A stretch of DNA of 64,000 bases from Mercurialis annua (lineage: Eukaryota; Streptophyta; Magnoliopsida; Malpighiales; Euphorbiaceae), in assembly GCF_937616625.2 (NCBI RefSeq), contig NC_065570.1:38695665-38759664 (forward strand), written 5' to 3'. The position numbers and the translations under genes were made by a program. Below, piece by piece: positions 35,057 through 48,300 of the stretch (positions are counted from its first letter, which is position 1; each line of letters begins with the position of its first letter). A model generated the notes under the pieces. The model searched no databases and was not told the DNA's origin. It saw only the letters and a program-made list of their open reading frames with translations.

Positions 35057-37041
35057 TGTTAGTAGTATGTGCCCTAGGGCCATTTGAGCGTGTATATTTG
35101 TAGAATTAATCCCATTGGCAAAGATATATATGTTCTATTTGAACTAAGTGTCTCATCAACTAAGTGTTCATTTATTACATATTGTCCTTATCACATTGTG
35201 ATAGAATCTATTCTTAAGGTGTTAAGAATATGAGTTACAGATTTTATTATACATGTGATCTAAATAACAGTTCACGATTGATGGGGTCCTACGAATAAGG
35301 GCATCGTATTATCCTGGAAAGATTGTCACCTCTGTTTATTCTCCTGATTAGTAAGGAGTTACTAATTATAGGAAGTAGTGAGTCTCATACTACTCGATGG
35401 GGATCAGGATAAACATGTGGACACTCAAGATGTTGTGTGGGTCGAACAAGTGACGCTAGATGACTTATACATGGTATTTCATCAAAGTCAATTTAATGTC
35501 ATCTAGTTCATAATTATACATATGTCCTTTGACTTGCGGTGACACTATCTTGTATATAGGTGATTAGAGTTTGATACTCTTTAACCCTGGATCTTTCATG
35601 AGCTAGGGCCGCAGGATGTGTTGGCTCTAGTTAGTTGTATATGGAGATAGGGGTTTAACCTAGAAAGGATTCATCACTCTGGATGAACGGAGACAAGATT
35701 CTATGCTATCTCGAATTGTTCTTGATGGATGATAAAACCTGCGCAGGTGTATATGACTTACTTAGAAAGTTGTTTCTAGTGGAAGTAATATTTATCAAGA
35801 ATTAGAATTGAGAGATGAGGTCATATGATCAAGACAAACAGTGTTTGACTTAACCGTGACACTAGTCGAGATTGGAATCTAAGATGAAGGGAATTTTGAG
35901 TGTACGGTAATTATGAACATTGGTTCATAAAGAATGCATCGAAACATTCATATCTATTTGGGGGTCGTGATATGTTGCTGACGTCACTCACGATCTACGA
36001 GAATTAATAATTAATGGGATTTAATTATTTAATATAAGAAAGGCGTTTCTTATGACTCTCGTTGCCATATAGATGTGGACCTAGTTAGTCACACACAATA
36101 GGGTGTGCAACCGATTTAGTTTACGAGAGATCGATTTCATATAGATACCAGCATATCTCGGAAATTAATCTAAGATGAAAAACAAGTATAAATTAGGGAC
36201 TAATTTGTAAGAGTTATAAATTAGTAGGCACCTAATTGTATTTTATCCAAGTTAATGTGATGATGTCATGTGATGATGTCACGATGATGTCATGTGATGA
36301 TGTCACGATGATGTCATGTGCTGATGTCACGATGATGTCATGATGATGTCATATGATGTTGTCACGTGATGATGTCATGTATGTCTCTGTGTAAGACACC
36401 TAGCATCCGACGTGTCAGAAGGTGGCAACACCTATGCTTGATGTGCAACACCTAGCATGTGATGTGTCAGATGGTGGCAACACCTATGCTTGGTGTGTGA
36501 CACCTAGCATGTGAGGTGTCGAATGGTGGCAACACCTTTACTTGGTGTGTGACACCTAGCATTCTTAAGCAAAGCTCTAACCTATAAATACAGGTTGCCT
36601 TTGCTCATTCTACACACAACACACATCTCACTACAAAGTTGTAGAGAGAGAAAGCACTTGAAGGAGTTCAAGTAGTCATCAATCACGGGAAAAACTTGGC
36701 GACGTTTTTCATACAACCGAGCAAGGACGTAATCCCGACGACAGTTTGAGCTTAGGGATGCTCGGCAAGAGGAACTCTTGCGGATTACATCAAAGCGAGG
36801 ATTCAATCGGACGCATAATCGTGTGGACGAGCTTGAGGTCGCCGTACTTTCGGGACTACAAGAATCGTTAGAGAATCGACAAAGGTATTCTTCTTACGAT
36901 TCCTAGATGCGTGCTTTAATTACTAGATGATACGACGATCCATTTGTTGTTGTTATGATCAACTTTAGGATCCGGATTGTTGGAATTTCGATTTTGAATT
37001 GAAATATACGATTCAGACCCTCACGTCCCGCTGCGCCAACA
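35057..37041 (+). repeat. 3' LTR of the copia element (1985 bp)
   Basis: Matches the 5' LTR from TGTTAG to CAACA. It has fewer units in the 24-bp repeat (36255-36380) and carries the 52-bp repeat (36393-36565) and TATA box (36582-36591). I see about a dozen substitutions in the first 900 bp. Confidence 0.95.
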
Positions 37042-37046
37042 CGAAT
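37042..37046. repeat. Target-site duplication CGAAT (right) of the copia element
   Basis: Direct repeat of 28406-28410. The solo LTR continues from here to 37405. Confidence 0.95.
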
Positions 37047-37405
37047 GAAAGACGAACTTCTCAAGTACAACATATGGAGCCCGATCCGACGGTTCAATTG
37101 AGAGATATGAATATTTTACTACAGCATGACAGATTTAGATAATATGCGAATACTGTTTCAATACAAACCCGAAAATAAATCAATTCAACATCAAATACTT
37201 AAGGGCTCAAGGGGTACACATAAGTCACTCAACATGACATAACCAAGGTACCACATATGCTAATCTGAACATATATCAATCCGAAAACAAGTCGGAATCA
37301 CAACTAGAACATATCGAAGCGAAAACGCAACTAAAGTCCATTACATACCAAACTTTAAACAGACAACCAACCACCAAAACAAGTTTAAAAATACGGGGTA
37401 TTATA

Positions 37406-37410
37406 GTTTT
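37406..37410. repeat. Target-site duplication GTTTT (right) of the solo LTR
   Basis: GTTTT after the decayed LTR start, matching 25983-25987. The satellite continues as GTTTTAAACGTTTGGATTG. Confidence 0.9.
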
Positions 37411-40400
37411 AAACGTTTGGATTGATTTTGTAACGCTTGTAATCGTTTGGCTTAAATCGCTAAAATGGTGAAACATTTGGATTTGTTTCGTAATGTTTTA
37501 AACGTTTGGATTTGTTTCATAACGTTTGTAAACATTTGGCTTAAATCACTAAAAAGGTGAAACGTTTGGATTTTTTTCGTAATGTTTGTAAATGTATCCA
37601 AACGTTTCACCTTTTTAGCGATTGAAGCCAAATGTTTAAAAACGTTAAGAAACAAATCCTGACGTTTTACATGTTTAGCGATTTAATCTAAACGTTTAAA
37701 ACTGTTGAATTTGTTTCGTATCATTTTAAATGCTTGGATTTGTTTCGTAACATTTTAAACGTTTGGATATGTTTCATTAAGTTTTAAACGTTTGGCTTAA
37801 ATCTCTAAAACGGTGAAACATTTGAATTTATTTCAAACGTTTTAAACATTTGGATTGGTTTCGTAACGTTTTAAACGTTTGACTTAAATCGCTAAAAAGG
37901 TGAAACATTTGGATTTGTTTCGCAACGTTTTAAACATTTGGATTGGTTTTGTAACATCTAAAACAATTGGCTTAAATTGCGAAAAAGGGGAAAAACGTTT
38001 AAAACATTACGAAATTATTCCTAATGTTTTAAACATTTGGCTTAAATCGCTAAAAATGTGAAACGTTTGGTTTTGTTTCGTACGTTTGCAAACGTTTGGC
38101 TTAAATTGCTAAAAATATGAAACGTTTGGTTTTGCTTCGTAACGTTTGTAAGCGTTTGGCTTAAATCGCTAAAAATGTGGAACGTTTGGATTTGTTTCGT
38201 AACTTTTGTAAACGTTTGGCTAAAATCGATAAAAAGGTGAAAGGTTTGGTTTTGTTTCGTAATGTTTGTAAACGTTTGGCTTAAGTCGCTAAAAAGGGAA
38301 AATGTTTGGATTTGTTTCGTAACGTTTTAAACATTTGGATATGTTTCGTAATGTTTGGCTTAAATCGCTAAAAATGTGAAACGTTTGGATTTGTTTTGTA
38401 ACGTTTTAAACGTTTGGATTGGTATCGTAATATTTTAAACGTTTGGCTTAAATCGCTAAAAAGTTGAGACGTTTGAATTTGTTTCGTAATGTTTTAAACG
38501 TTTGAATTGGTTTCATAATGTTTTAAACGTTTGCCTTAAATCGCTAAAAAGAGAAACATTTGGATTTGTTTTGTAACGTTTGTTAACGTTTGGCTTAAAT
38601 TGCTAAAAAGGTGAAATGTTTGGATTTGTTTCGTAATGTTTTAAACGTTTGGATTTGTTTCGTAACGTTTGTAAACGTTTGGCTTAAATTGCTAAAAATG
38701 TAAAATGTTTGGATTGTTTCGTAATTTTTGTAAACGTTTGGCTTAAATCGCTAAAAAGGTGAAATGTTTGGTTTTGTTTCGTAACGTTTGTTAACGTTTG
38801 GCTTAAATTGCTAAAAATGGGAAACATTTGGATTTCTTTCATAACGTTTTAAACGTTTGTATTTGTTTCTTAACATTTTAAACGTTTGGATTTGTTTCGT
38901 AACGTTTGTAAACGTTTGGCTTAAATTGCTAAAAAGGTGAATGGTTTGGAGTTGTTTCGTAACGTTTTAAATGTTTGCAATGTTTGTAAATGTTTGGCTT
39001 AAAGCGCTAAAAAGGTTAAACGGTTGGATTTATTTCGTAACGTTTTAAACGTTTGTATTGGTTTCGTAATGTTTTAAATGTTTGGCTTAAATCACTAAAA
39101 AGGTGAAACATTTGGATTTAATTCATAACGTTGTTAAATGTTTGGCTTCAATCGCTAAAAAGATGAAACGTTTGGATTAGTTTCCTAACCTTTTAAACGT
39201 TTGGATTGGTTTTGTAACCTTTTAAACGTTTGGCTTAAATCGCTAAAAAGGTGAAACATTTGGATTTGTTTCGTAACGTTTGTAAACATTTGGATTAAAT
39301 CGCTAAAAAGGTGAAACGTTTGGATTGCTTTTGTAACATTTGTAAATATTTTGCTTAAATTTCTAAAAAAGGTAAACATTTAGATTAGTTTTGTAACATT
39401 TTAAACTTTTGGCTGAAATCGCTAAAAATGTGAAACGTTTGGATTTGTTTCGTAATGTTTGTAAATGTTTAGCTTAAATCGTAATAAAGTGAAACGTTTG
39501 ATTTTGTTTCGTAATGTTTGTAAACGTTTGGCTTAAATAGCTAAAAAGGTAAAATGTTTAGTTTTGTTTCGTAACGTTTGTAAACGTTTGGTTTTTTCGT
39601 AACGTTTGTAAACGTTTGGCTTAAATAGCTAAAAAGGTAAAACGTTTGGATTTGTTTCGTAACGTTTATAAACGTTTGGCGTACATCGCTAAACTTGTGA
39701 AACGTTTGGATTTGTTTCGTAACGTTTGTAAACGTTTGGCTTCAATCGCTAAAAATGTGAAACGTTTGGATTTGTTTCATAACGTTTTAAACGTTTGGAT
39801 TTGTTTCCTAATATTTTAAACGTTTGGCTTAAATCGCTAAAAAGGTGAAACGTTTAGTTTTGTTTCGTAACGTTTGCAAACGTTTGGCTTAAATTGCTGA
39901 AAAGGTGAAACGTTTGGTTTTGTTTCGTAACGTTTGTAAACGTTTGGCTTAAATGTCTAAAAAGGTGAAACGTTTGGATTTGTTTCGTAACGTTTGGAAA
40001 CGTTTGGCTTAAATCGCTAAAAATGTGAAACGTTTAGATTTGTTTCGTAACGTTTGCAAACGTTTGGCTTATATTGCTAAAAATGGGAAACGTTTGGATT
40101 TGTTTCGTAACGTTTGCAAACGTTTGGCTTAAATCGCTAAAAAGGTGAAACATTTGGTTTTGTTTCTTAACGTTTGCAAACGTTTGGCTTAAATTGCAAA
40201 AAAGGTGAAATGTGTGGTTTTGTTTCGTAACGTTTGTAAACGTTTGGCTCAAATTACTAAAAAGGTGAAACGTTTGGATTTCTTTCGTAACGTTTGTAAT
40301 AGTTTGGCTTAAATCCTGAAAATGTGAAACGTTTGGATTTGTTTCGTAACTTTTGTAAATGTTTGGCTTAAATCGCTAAAAAAGTGAAATGTTTGGTTTT

Positions 40401-42359
40401 CTTTTGTAATGTTTGTAAATGTTTGGCTTAAGTCGCTAAAACGGGGAAACATTTGGATTTGTTTCGTAACAATTTAAACATTTGGATATGTTTCGTAATG
40501 TTTGGCTTAAATCGCTAAAAATGTGAAACGTTTGGATTGGTTTCGTAATGTTTAAAGCGTTTGTCTTAAATCGCTAAAAATTTGAGACGTTTGAATTTGT
40601 TTCGTAATGTTTCAAACATTTTGATTGGTTTCGTAACTTTTTAAATGTTTGACTTAAATCGCTAAAACGGGAAACTGTTGGATTTGTTTTGTAACGTTTG
40701 TAAACGTTTGGCTTAAATTCCTAAAATGATGAAATGTTTGGATTTGTTTCGTAATGTTTTAAACGTTTGAATTTGTTTTGTAACGTTTGTAAACGCTTGG
40801 ATTAAATCGCTAAAAATGTAAAACATTTAGATTTTTTTCGTAATTTTTGTAAACGTTTGGCTTAAATCGCTAAAAAGATCAAACGTTTGGTTTTGTTTCA
40901 TAACGTTCTAAATGTTTGGATTGGTTTCGTAACGCTTTAAAAGTTTGGCTTAAATCGCTAAAACGGTGAAAAGTTTGGATTTGTTTCGTAACGTTTTAAA
41001 TGTTTTGCTTAAATTGATAAAAAGATGAAACGTTTGGACTTTTTTCGTAACGTTTTAAATGTTTGGATTGGTCTCGGAACGTTTTAAAAGTTTCGCTTAA
41101 ATCGCTAAAAAGATGAAACGTTTAGTTTTGTTTTATAACGTTTGTTAACGTTTGGCTTAAATAAACGTTTGGATTTGTTTCATAACGTTTTAAACGTTTG
41201 TATTTGTTTAGTAACTTTTGTAAACGTTTGGATTTGTTTAGTAACTTTTGTAAACGTTTGGCTTAAATCACTAAAAATGTGAAACATTTGGATTTGTTTC
41301 GTAATGTTTGTGAACGTTTAGCTAAATCCCTATCAAGGAGAAACGTTTGGTTTTGTTTCGTAATGTTTTAAATGTTGGGAGTGGTTTGTAACGTTTTAAA
41401 TGTTTGGCTTAAATCGCTAAAAAGGTGAAACGTTTAGATTTGTTTTGTAACGTTTGTAAACATTTGAATTGGTATTGTAACGTATTAAACTTTTAGCTTA
41501 AATCGCTAAAAAGGTGAAACGTTTGGATTTGTTTCGTAACGTTTTAAACGTTTGGCTTAAATCGCTAAAAAGGTGAATCGTTAAGATTTGTTTCGTAACA
41601 TTTGTAAACGTTTGCCTTAAATTGCTAAAAAGGGGAAACGTTTGGTTTTGTTTCATAACGTTTGTAAAGGTTTGACTTCAATCGCTAAAAACGTGAAACG
41701 TTTGGTTTTTTTGTAAACGTTTGGCTTCAATCGCTGAAAAGGGGAAACGTTTGGTTTTGTTTCGTAACGTTTTAAACGTTTGGATTGGTTTCATGACGTT
41801 TTAAATGTTTGGCTTGAATTGTGAAAAAGGTGAAACGTTTGGTTTTGTTTCATAACGTTTGTAAACGTGTGGCTTCCATTGCTAAAAAGGTGAAATGTTT
41901 GGTTTTGTTTCGTAACATTTGTAAACATTTGGCTTCAATCGCAGAAAAAGGTGAAACGTTTGGTTTTGTTTCGTAACGTTTGTAAATGTTTGGCTTATAT
42001 CGCTAAAAAGGGGAAACGTTTGGATTTGTTTTGTAATGTTTGTAAATGTTTGGCTTAAATTTCTAAAAATGTGAAATGTTTGGATTTGTTTCACAACGTT
42101 TTAAATGTTTGGCTTTAATCGCTAAAAAAGTGAAACGTTTGGATTTGTTTCGCAACGTTTGTAAACTTTTGGCGTAAATCGCTAAAATGGTGAAACGTTT
42201 GGATTTGTTTCATAATGTTTGTAAACGTTTTGCTTAAATCGCTAAAAAGGGGAAACGTTTGGATTTGTTTCGTAACGTTTACAAACGTTTGGATTTGTTT
42301 CATAACGTTTTAAACGTTTGGCTTAAATCACTAAAAAGGTGAACCATTTGGTTTTGTTT

Positions 42360-45300
42360 TATAACTATTGGTAAACATTTGGCTTCAATCGCTAAAAAGG
42401 TGAAACGTTTGGATTTGTTTAGTAACATTTGTAAACGTTTGGGTTGAATTGCTAAAAAGGTGAAATGTTTTGTTTTATTTCATAATGTTTGTAAATGTTT
42501 GGCTTAAATTGCTAAAACGGTGAAACATTTGGTTTTGTTTCGTACCGTTTGTTAACGTTTGGATTGATTTTGTAACGTTTTAAATGTTTGGCGTAAATCG
42601 TTAAAAAGGGGAAACGTTTGGATTTGTTTCGTAACGTTTGTAAACGTTTGGCTTCAATCGCTAAAAAGGGGAAACGTTTGGATTTGTTTCAAAACATTTG
42701 TAAATGTTTGGCTTAAATGGCTAAAAAGGTGAAACAATTGGATTTGTTAGTAATGTTTGTAATTGTTTGGCTTAAATCGCTAAAAAGGTGAAATGTTTGG
42801 ATTTGTTTCGTAACGTTTTAAACGTTTGGATTGGTTTCGTAACGTTTTAAACATTTGGATTTGTTTCTTATAGTTTTTAAACATTTTGCTTAAATTGCTA
42901 AAAAAGGTGAAACGTTTGGATTTGTTTCGTAACGTTTTAAAAGTTTGGATTGGTTTCGTAATGTTTTAAAAGTTTCGCTTAAATCGCTAAAAGGGTGAAA
43001 CGTTTGGATTTGTTTCGTAATGTTTGGCTTAAATTGATAAAAAGGTGAAACGTTTCGATTTTTTTCGTAACGTTTTAAATGTTTGGATTGGTTTCGTAGC
43101 GCATTAAAAGTTTCGCTTAAATCGCTAAAACGGTGAAAAGTTTGCATTTGTTTCGTAACGTTTTAAATGTTTGGCTTAAATTGATAAAAAGGTTAAACGT
43201 TTGGACTCTTTTCGTAACGTTTTAAATGTTTGGATAGGTTTTCGTAACGTTTTAAAAGTTTCGCTTAAATCGCTAAAAAGGTGAAACGTTTGGTTTTGTT
43301 TCGTAACGTTTGGTAACGTTTGGCTTAAATCGCTAAAAAGGGGAAACGCTTGGATTTGTTTCATAACGTTTTAAACGTTTGTATTTGTTTCTTAACATTT
43401 TAAACGTTTGGATTTGTTTCGTAACTTTTGTAAACGTTTGGCTTAAATCACCAAAAATATGAAACATTTGGATTTGTTTCGTAATGTTTGTGAACGTTTG
43501 GCATAAATCCCTATCAAGGGGAAATATTTGGTTTTGTTTCGTAACGTTTTAAATGTTGGAAGTTGTTTTGTAAAGTTTTAAATGTTTGGCTTAAATCGCT
43601 AAAAAGGTGAAAAGTTTAGATTTGTTTTGTAACGTTTGTAAACATTTGGATTGGTATTGTAAAGTTTTAAACTTTTAGCTTAAATCTCTAAAAAGGTGAA
43701 ACGTTTGGATTTATTTCGTAATGTTTTAAATGTTTGGCCTTAATCGCTAAAAAATTGAATAGTTTGGATTTGTTTCACAACGTTTGTAAAGTTTTGGCCT
43801 AAATCGCTAAAATGGTGAAACGTTTGGATTTGTTTCGTAATGTTTTTAAACGTTTGGCTTAAATCGCTAAAAAGGGGAAACGTTGGATTTGTTTCGTAAC
43901 ATTTACAAACGTTTGGATTTGTTTCATAACGTTTTAAACGTTTGGCTTAAATCCCTAACAAGGTGAAACATTTGGTTTTGTTTTATAACTATTAGTAAAC
44001 ATTTGGCTTCAAACGTTAAAAAGGGGAAACGTTTGGATTTGTTTAGTAACGTTTGTAAATGTTTGGCTTGAATTGCTAAAAAGGTGAAATGTTTTGTTTT
44101 GTTTCGTAACGTTTGTAAATGTTTGGCTTAAATTGCTAAAACAGTGAAACATTTGGTTTTGTTTCGTAATGTTTGTTTACGTTTGGATTTGTTTCATAAC
44201 GTTTTAAACGTTTGGCTTAAATCCCTAACAAGGTGAAACATTTGGTTTTGTTTTATTACTATTAGTAAACAGTTGGCTTCAATCGGTAAAAAGGTGAAAC
44301 GTTTGGATTTGTTTAGTAACGTTTGTAAACATTTGGCTTGAATTGCTAAAAAGGTGAAACGTTTTGTTTTGTTTCGTAACGTTTGTAAATGTTTGGCTTA
44401 AATTGCTAAAACGGTGAAACATTTGGTTTTAATTCGTAACGTTTGGATTGGTTTTGTAACGTTTTAAATGTTTGGCTTAAATCGTTAAAAAAGGGGAAAC
44501 ATTTGGATTTGTTACGCAACGTTTGTAAACGTTTGGCTTCAATCGCTAAAAAGGGGAAACGTTTGGATTTGTTTCAAAACATTTGTAAATGTTTGGCTTA
44601 AATGGCTAAAAAGGTGAAACAATTGGATTAGTTTGTAATTGTTTGGCTTAAATCGCTAAAAAGGTGAAATGTTTGGATTTGTTTCCTAACGTTTTAAACG
44701 TTTGGATTGGTTTCGTAACGTTTAAAACATTTGGATTTGTTTCTTAACGTTTATAAACATTTTGCTTAAATTGCTAAAAAGGTGAACCGTTTGGATTTGT
44801 TTCGTAACGTTTTAAAAGTTTGGATTGGTTTCGTAACGTTTTAAAACTTTCGCTTAAATCGCTAAAAGGGTGAAACGTTTGGATTTTTTTCGTAATGTTT
44901 TAAATGTTTGGCTTAAATTGATAAAAAGGTGAAACGTTTCGATTTGTTTCGTAACGTTCTAAATGTTTGGATTGATTTCGTAACGCTTTAAAAGTTTCGC
45001 TTAAATCGCTAAAACGGTGAAAAGTTTGCATTTGTTTCGTAACGTTTTAAATGTTTGGCTTAAATTGATTAAAAAAAGGTGAAACGTTTGGACTTGTTTC
45101 GTAACGTTTTAAATGTTTGGATTCGTTTCGTAACGTTTTAAAAGTTTCGCTTAAATCGCTAAAAAGGTGAAACGTTTAGTTTTGTTTCGTAACGTTTGTT
45201 AACGTTTGGCTTATATCGCTAAAAAGGGGAAACGTTTGGATTTGTTTCATAACGTTTTAAACGTTTGTATTTGTTTCTTAATATTTTAAATGTTTGGATT

Positions 45301-48300
45301 TGTTTCGTAACTTTTGTAAACGTTTGGCTTAAATCACTAAAAATATGAAACATTTGGATTTGTTTCGTAATGTTTGTGAACGTTTGGCTTAAATCCCTAT
45401 CAAGGGGAAACGTTTGGTTTTGTTTCGTAACGTTTTAAACGTTGGGAGTGGTTTTGTAACGTTTTAAATGTTTGGCATAAATCGCTAAAAAGGTGAAACG
45501 TTTTGATTTGGTTTGTAACGTTTGTAAACATTTGGATTGGTATTGTAACGTTTTAAACTTTTAGCTTAAATCGCTAAAAAGGTGAAACGTTTGGAATTGT
45601 TTCGTAACATTTTAAATGTTTGGCTTTAATCGCTAAAAAAGTGAAACGTTTGGATTTGTTTCGCAACGTTTGTAAAGTTTTGGCCTAAATCGCCAAAATG
45701 GTGAAACGTTTGGATTTGTTTCGTAATATTTGTAAACGTTTGACTTAAATCGCAAAAAAGGGGAAACATTTGGATTTGTTTTGTAACGTTTACAAAAGTT
45801 TGGATTTGTTTCATAACGTTTTAAACGTTTGGCTTAAATCCCTAACAAGGTGAAACATTTGGTTTTGTTTTATTACTATTAGTAAACAGTTGGCTTCAAT
45901 CGGTAAAAAGGTGAAACGTTTGGATTTGTTTAGTAACGTTTGTAAACATTTGGCTTGAATTGCTAAAAAGGTGAAACGTTTTGTTTTGTTTCGTAACGTT
46001 TGTAAATGTTTGGCTTAAATTGCTAAAACGGTGAAACATTTGGTTTTGTTTCGTAACGTTTGGATTGGTTTTGTAACGTTTTAAATGTTTGGCTTAAATC
46101 GTTAAAAAAGGGGAAACATTTGGATTTGTTACGCAACGTTTGTAAACGTTTGGCTTCAATCGCTAAAAAGGGGAAACGTTTGGATTTGTTTCAAAACATT
46201 TGTAAATGTTTGGCTTAAATGGCTAAAAAGGTGAAACAATTGGATTTGTTTGTAATTGTTTGGCTTAAATCGCTAAAAAGGTGAAATGTTTGGATTTGTT
46301 TCCTAACGTTTTAAACGTTTGGATTGGTTTCGTAACATTTTAAACATTTGGATTTGTTTCTTATAGTTTTTAAACCTTTTGCTTAAATTGCTAAAAAGGT
46401 TAACCGTTTGGATTAGTTTCGTAACGTTTTAAAAGTTTGGATTGGTTTCGTAACGTTTTAAAAGTTTCGCTTAAATCGCTAAAAGGGTGAAACGTTTGGA
46501 TTTGTTTCGTAATGTTTTAAATGTTTGGCTTAAATTGATAAAAAGGTGAAACGTTTCGATTTGTTTCGTAACGTTCTAAATGTTTGGATTGCTTTCGTAA
46601 CGCTTTAAAAGTTTCGCTTAAATCGCTAAAACGGTGAAAAGTTTGCATTTGTTTCGTAACGTTTTAAATGTTTGGCTTAAATTGATTAAAAAAAGGTGAA
46701 ACGTTTGGACTTGTTTCGTAACGTTTTAAATGTTTGGATTCGTTTCGTAACGTTTTAAAAGTTTCGCTTAAATCGCTAAAAAGGTGAAACGTTTAGTTTT
46801 GTTTCGTAACGTTTGTTAACGTTTGGCTTATATCGCTAAAAAGGGGAAACGTTTGGATTTGTTTCATAACGTTTTAAACGTTTGTATTTGTTTCTTAATA
46901 TTTTAAATGTTTGGATTTGTTTCGTAACTTTTGTAAACGTTTGGCTTAAATCACTAAAAATATGAAACATTTGGATTTGTTTCGTAATGTTTGTGAACGT
47001 TTGGCTTAAATCCCTATCAAGGGGAAACGTTTGGTTTTGTTTCGTAACGTTTTAAACGTTGGGAGTGGTTTTGTAACGTTTTAAATGTTTGGCTTAAATC
47101 GCTAAAAAGGTGAAACGTTTAGATTTGGTTTGTAACGTTTGTAAACATTTGGATTGGTATTGTAACGTTTTAAACTTTTAGCTTAAATCGCTAAAAAGGT
47201 GAAACGTTTGGAATTGTTTCGTAACGTTTTAAATGTTTGGCTTTAATCGCTAAAAAAGTGAAACGTTCGCAACGTTTGTAAAGTTTTGGCCTAAATCGCC
47301 AAAATGGTGAAACGTTTGGATTTGTTTCGTAATGTTTGTAAACGTTTGACTTAAATCGCTAAAAAGGGGAAACATTTGGATTTGTTTCGTAACGTTTACA
47401 AACGTTTGGATTTGTTTCATAACGTTTTAAACGTTTGGCTTAAATCCCTAACAAGGTGAAACATTTGGTTTTGTTTTATTACTATTAGTAAACAGTTGGC
47501 TTCAATCGGTAAAAAGGTGAAACATTTGGATTTGTTTAGTAACGTTTGTAAACATTTGGCTTGAATTGCTAAAAAGGTGAAACGTTTTGTTTTGTTTCGT
47601 AACGTTTGTAAATGTTTGGCTTAAATTGCTAAAACGGTGAAACATTTGGTTTTGTTTCGTAACGTTTGGATTGGTTTTGTAACGTTTTAAATGTTTGGCT
47701 TAAATCGTTAAAAAAGGGGAAACATTTGGATTTGTTACGCAACGTTTGTAAACGTTTGGCTTCAATCGCTAAAAAGGGGAAACGTTTGGATTTGTTTCAA
47801 AACATTTGTAAATGTTTGGCTTAAATGGCTAAAAAGGTGAAACAATTGGATTTGTTTGTAATTGTTTGGCTTAAATCGCTAAAAAGGTGAAATGTTTGGA
47901 TTTGTTTCCTAACGTTTTAGACGTTTGGATTGGTTTCGTAACGTTTTAAACATTTGGATTTGTTTCTTATAGTTTTTAAACATTTTGCTTAAATTGCTAA
48001 AAAGGTGAACCGTTTGGATTTGTTTCGTAACGTTAAAAGTTTGGATTGGTTTCGTAACGTTTTAAAAGTTTCGCTTAAATCGCTAAAAGGGTGAAACGTT
48101 TGGATTTGTTTCGTAATGTTTTAAATGTTTGGCTTAAATTGATAAAAAGGTGAAACGTTTCGATTTGTTTCGTAACGTTCTAAATGTTTGGATTGCTTTC
48201 GTAACGCTTTAAAAGTTTCGCTTAAATCGCTAAAACGGTGAAAAGTTTGCATTTGTTTCGTAACGTTTTAAATGTTTGGCTTAAATTGATTAAAAAAAGG

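Larger units (their letters stand above)
28411..37041 (+). mobile_element. Complete Ty1/copia LTR retrotransposon, coding region dead
   Basis: 8631 bp: 5' LTR 28411-30460, PBS 30462-30473, internal region 30461-35056, polypurine tract 35046-35056, 3' LTR 35057-37041. CGAAT target duplications flank it. Domain order protease, GAG-pre-integrase finger, integrase, reverse transcriptase, RNase H identifies Ty1/copia. Every domain contains stops and frameshifts, and the catalytic YVDD is YVDN. The LTRs differ at only about 1-2% of aligned positions, plus a repeat-number difference, so the insertion is young compared with the decay of its coding region. It is inserted in the solo LTR. Confidence 0.95.
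25988..37405 (-). mobile_element. Solo LTR of a Ty3/gypsy-type element, split by a copia insertion
   Basis: On the minus strand the LTR begins TATAATACCCCG (decayed TGTAATACCCCG) at 37405 and ends GGGTCGTGACA at 25988. GTTTT target duplications lie on both outer sides. Leaving out the copia element and its duplicated CGAAT, the LTR is about 2782 bp. Its 3' part is clearly homologous to the element B LTR: 26640-26750 matches the reverse complement of about 57730-57850, and the last 80 bp match almost base for base. There is no PBS, internal region or partner LTR, so it is a solo LTR left by LTR-LTR recombination. The two LTR pieces are 25988-28410 and 37047-37405. Open frames inside are not conserved in the related LTR. 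Confidence 0.9.
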
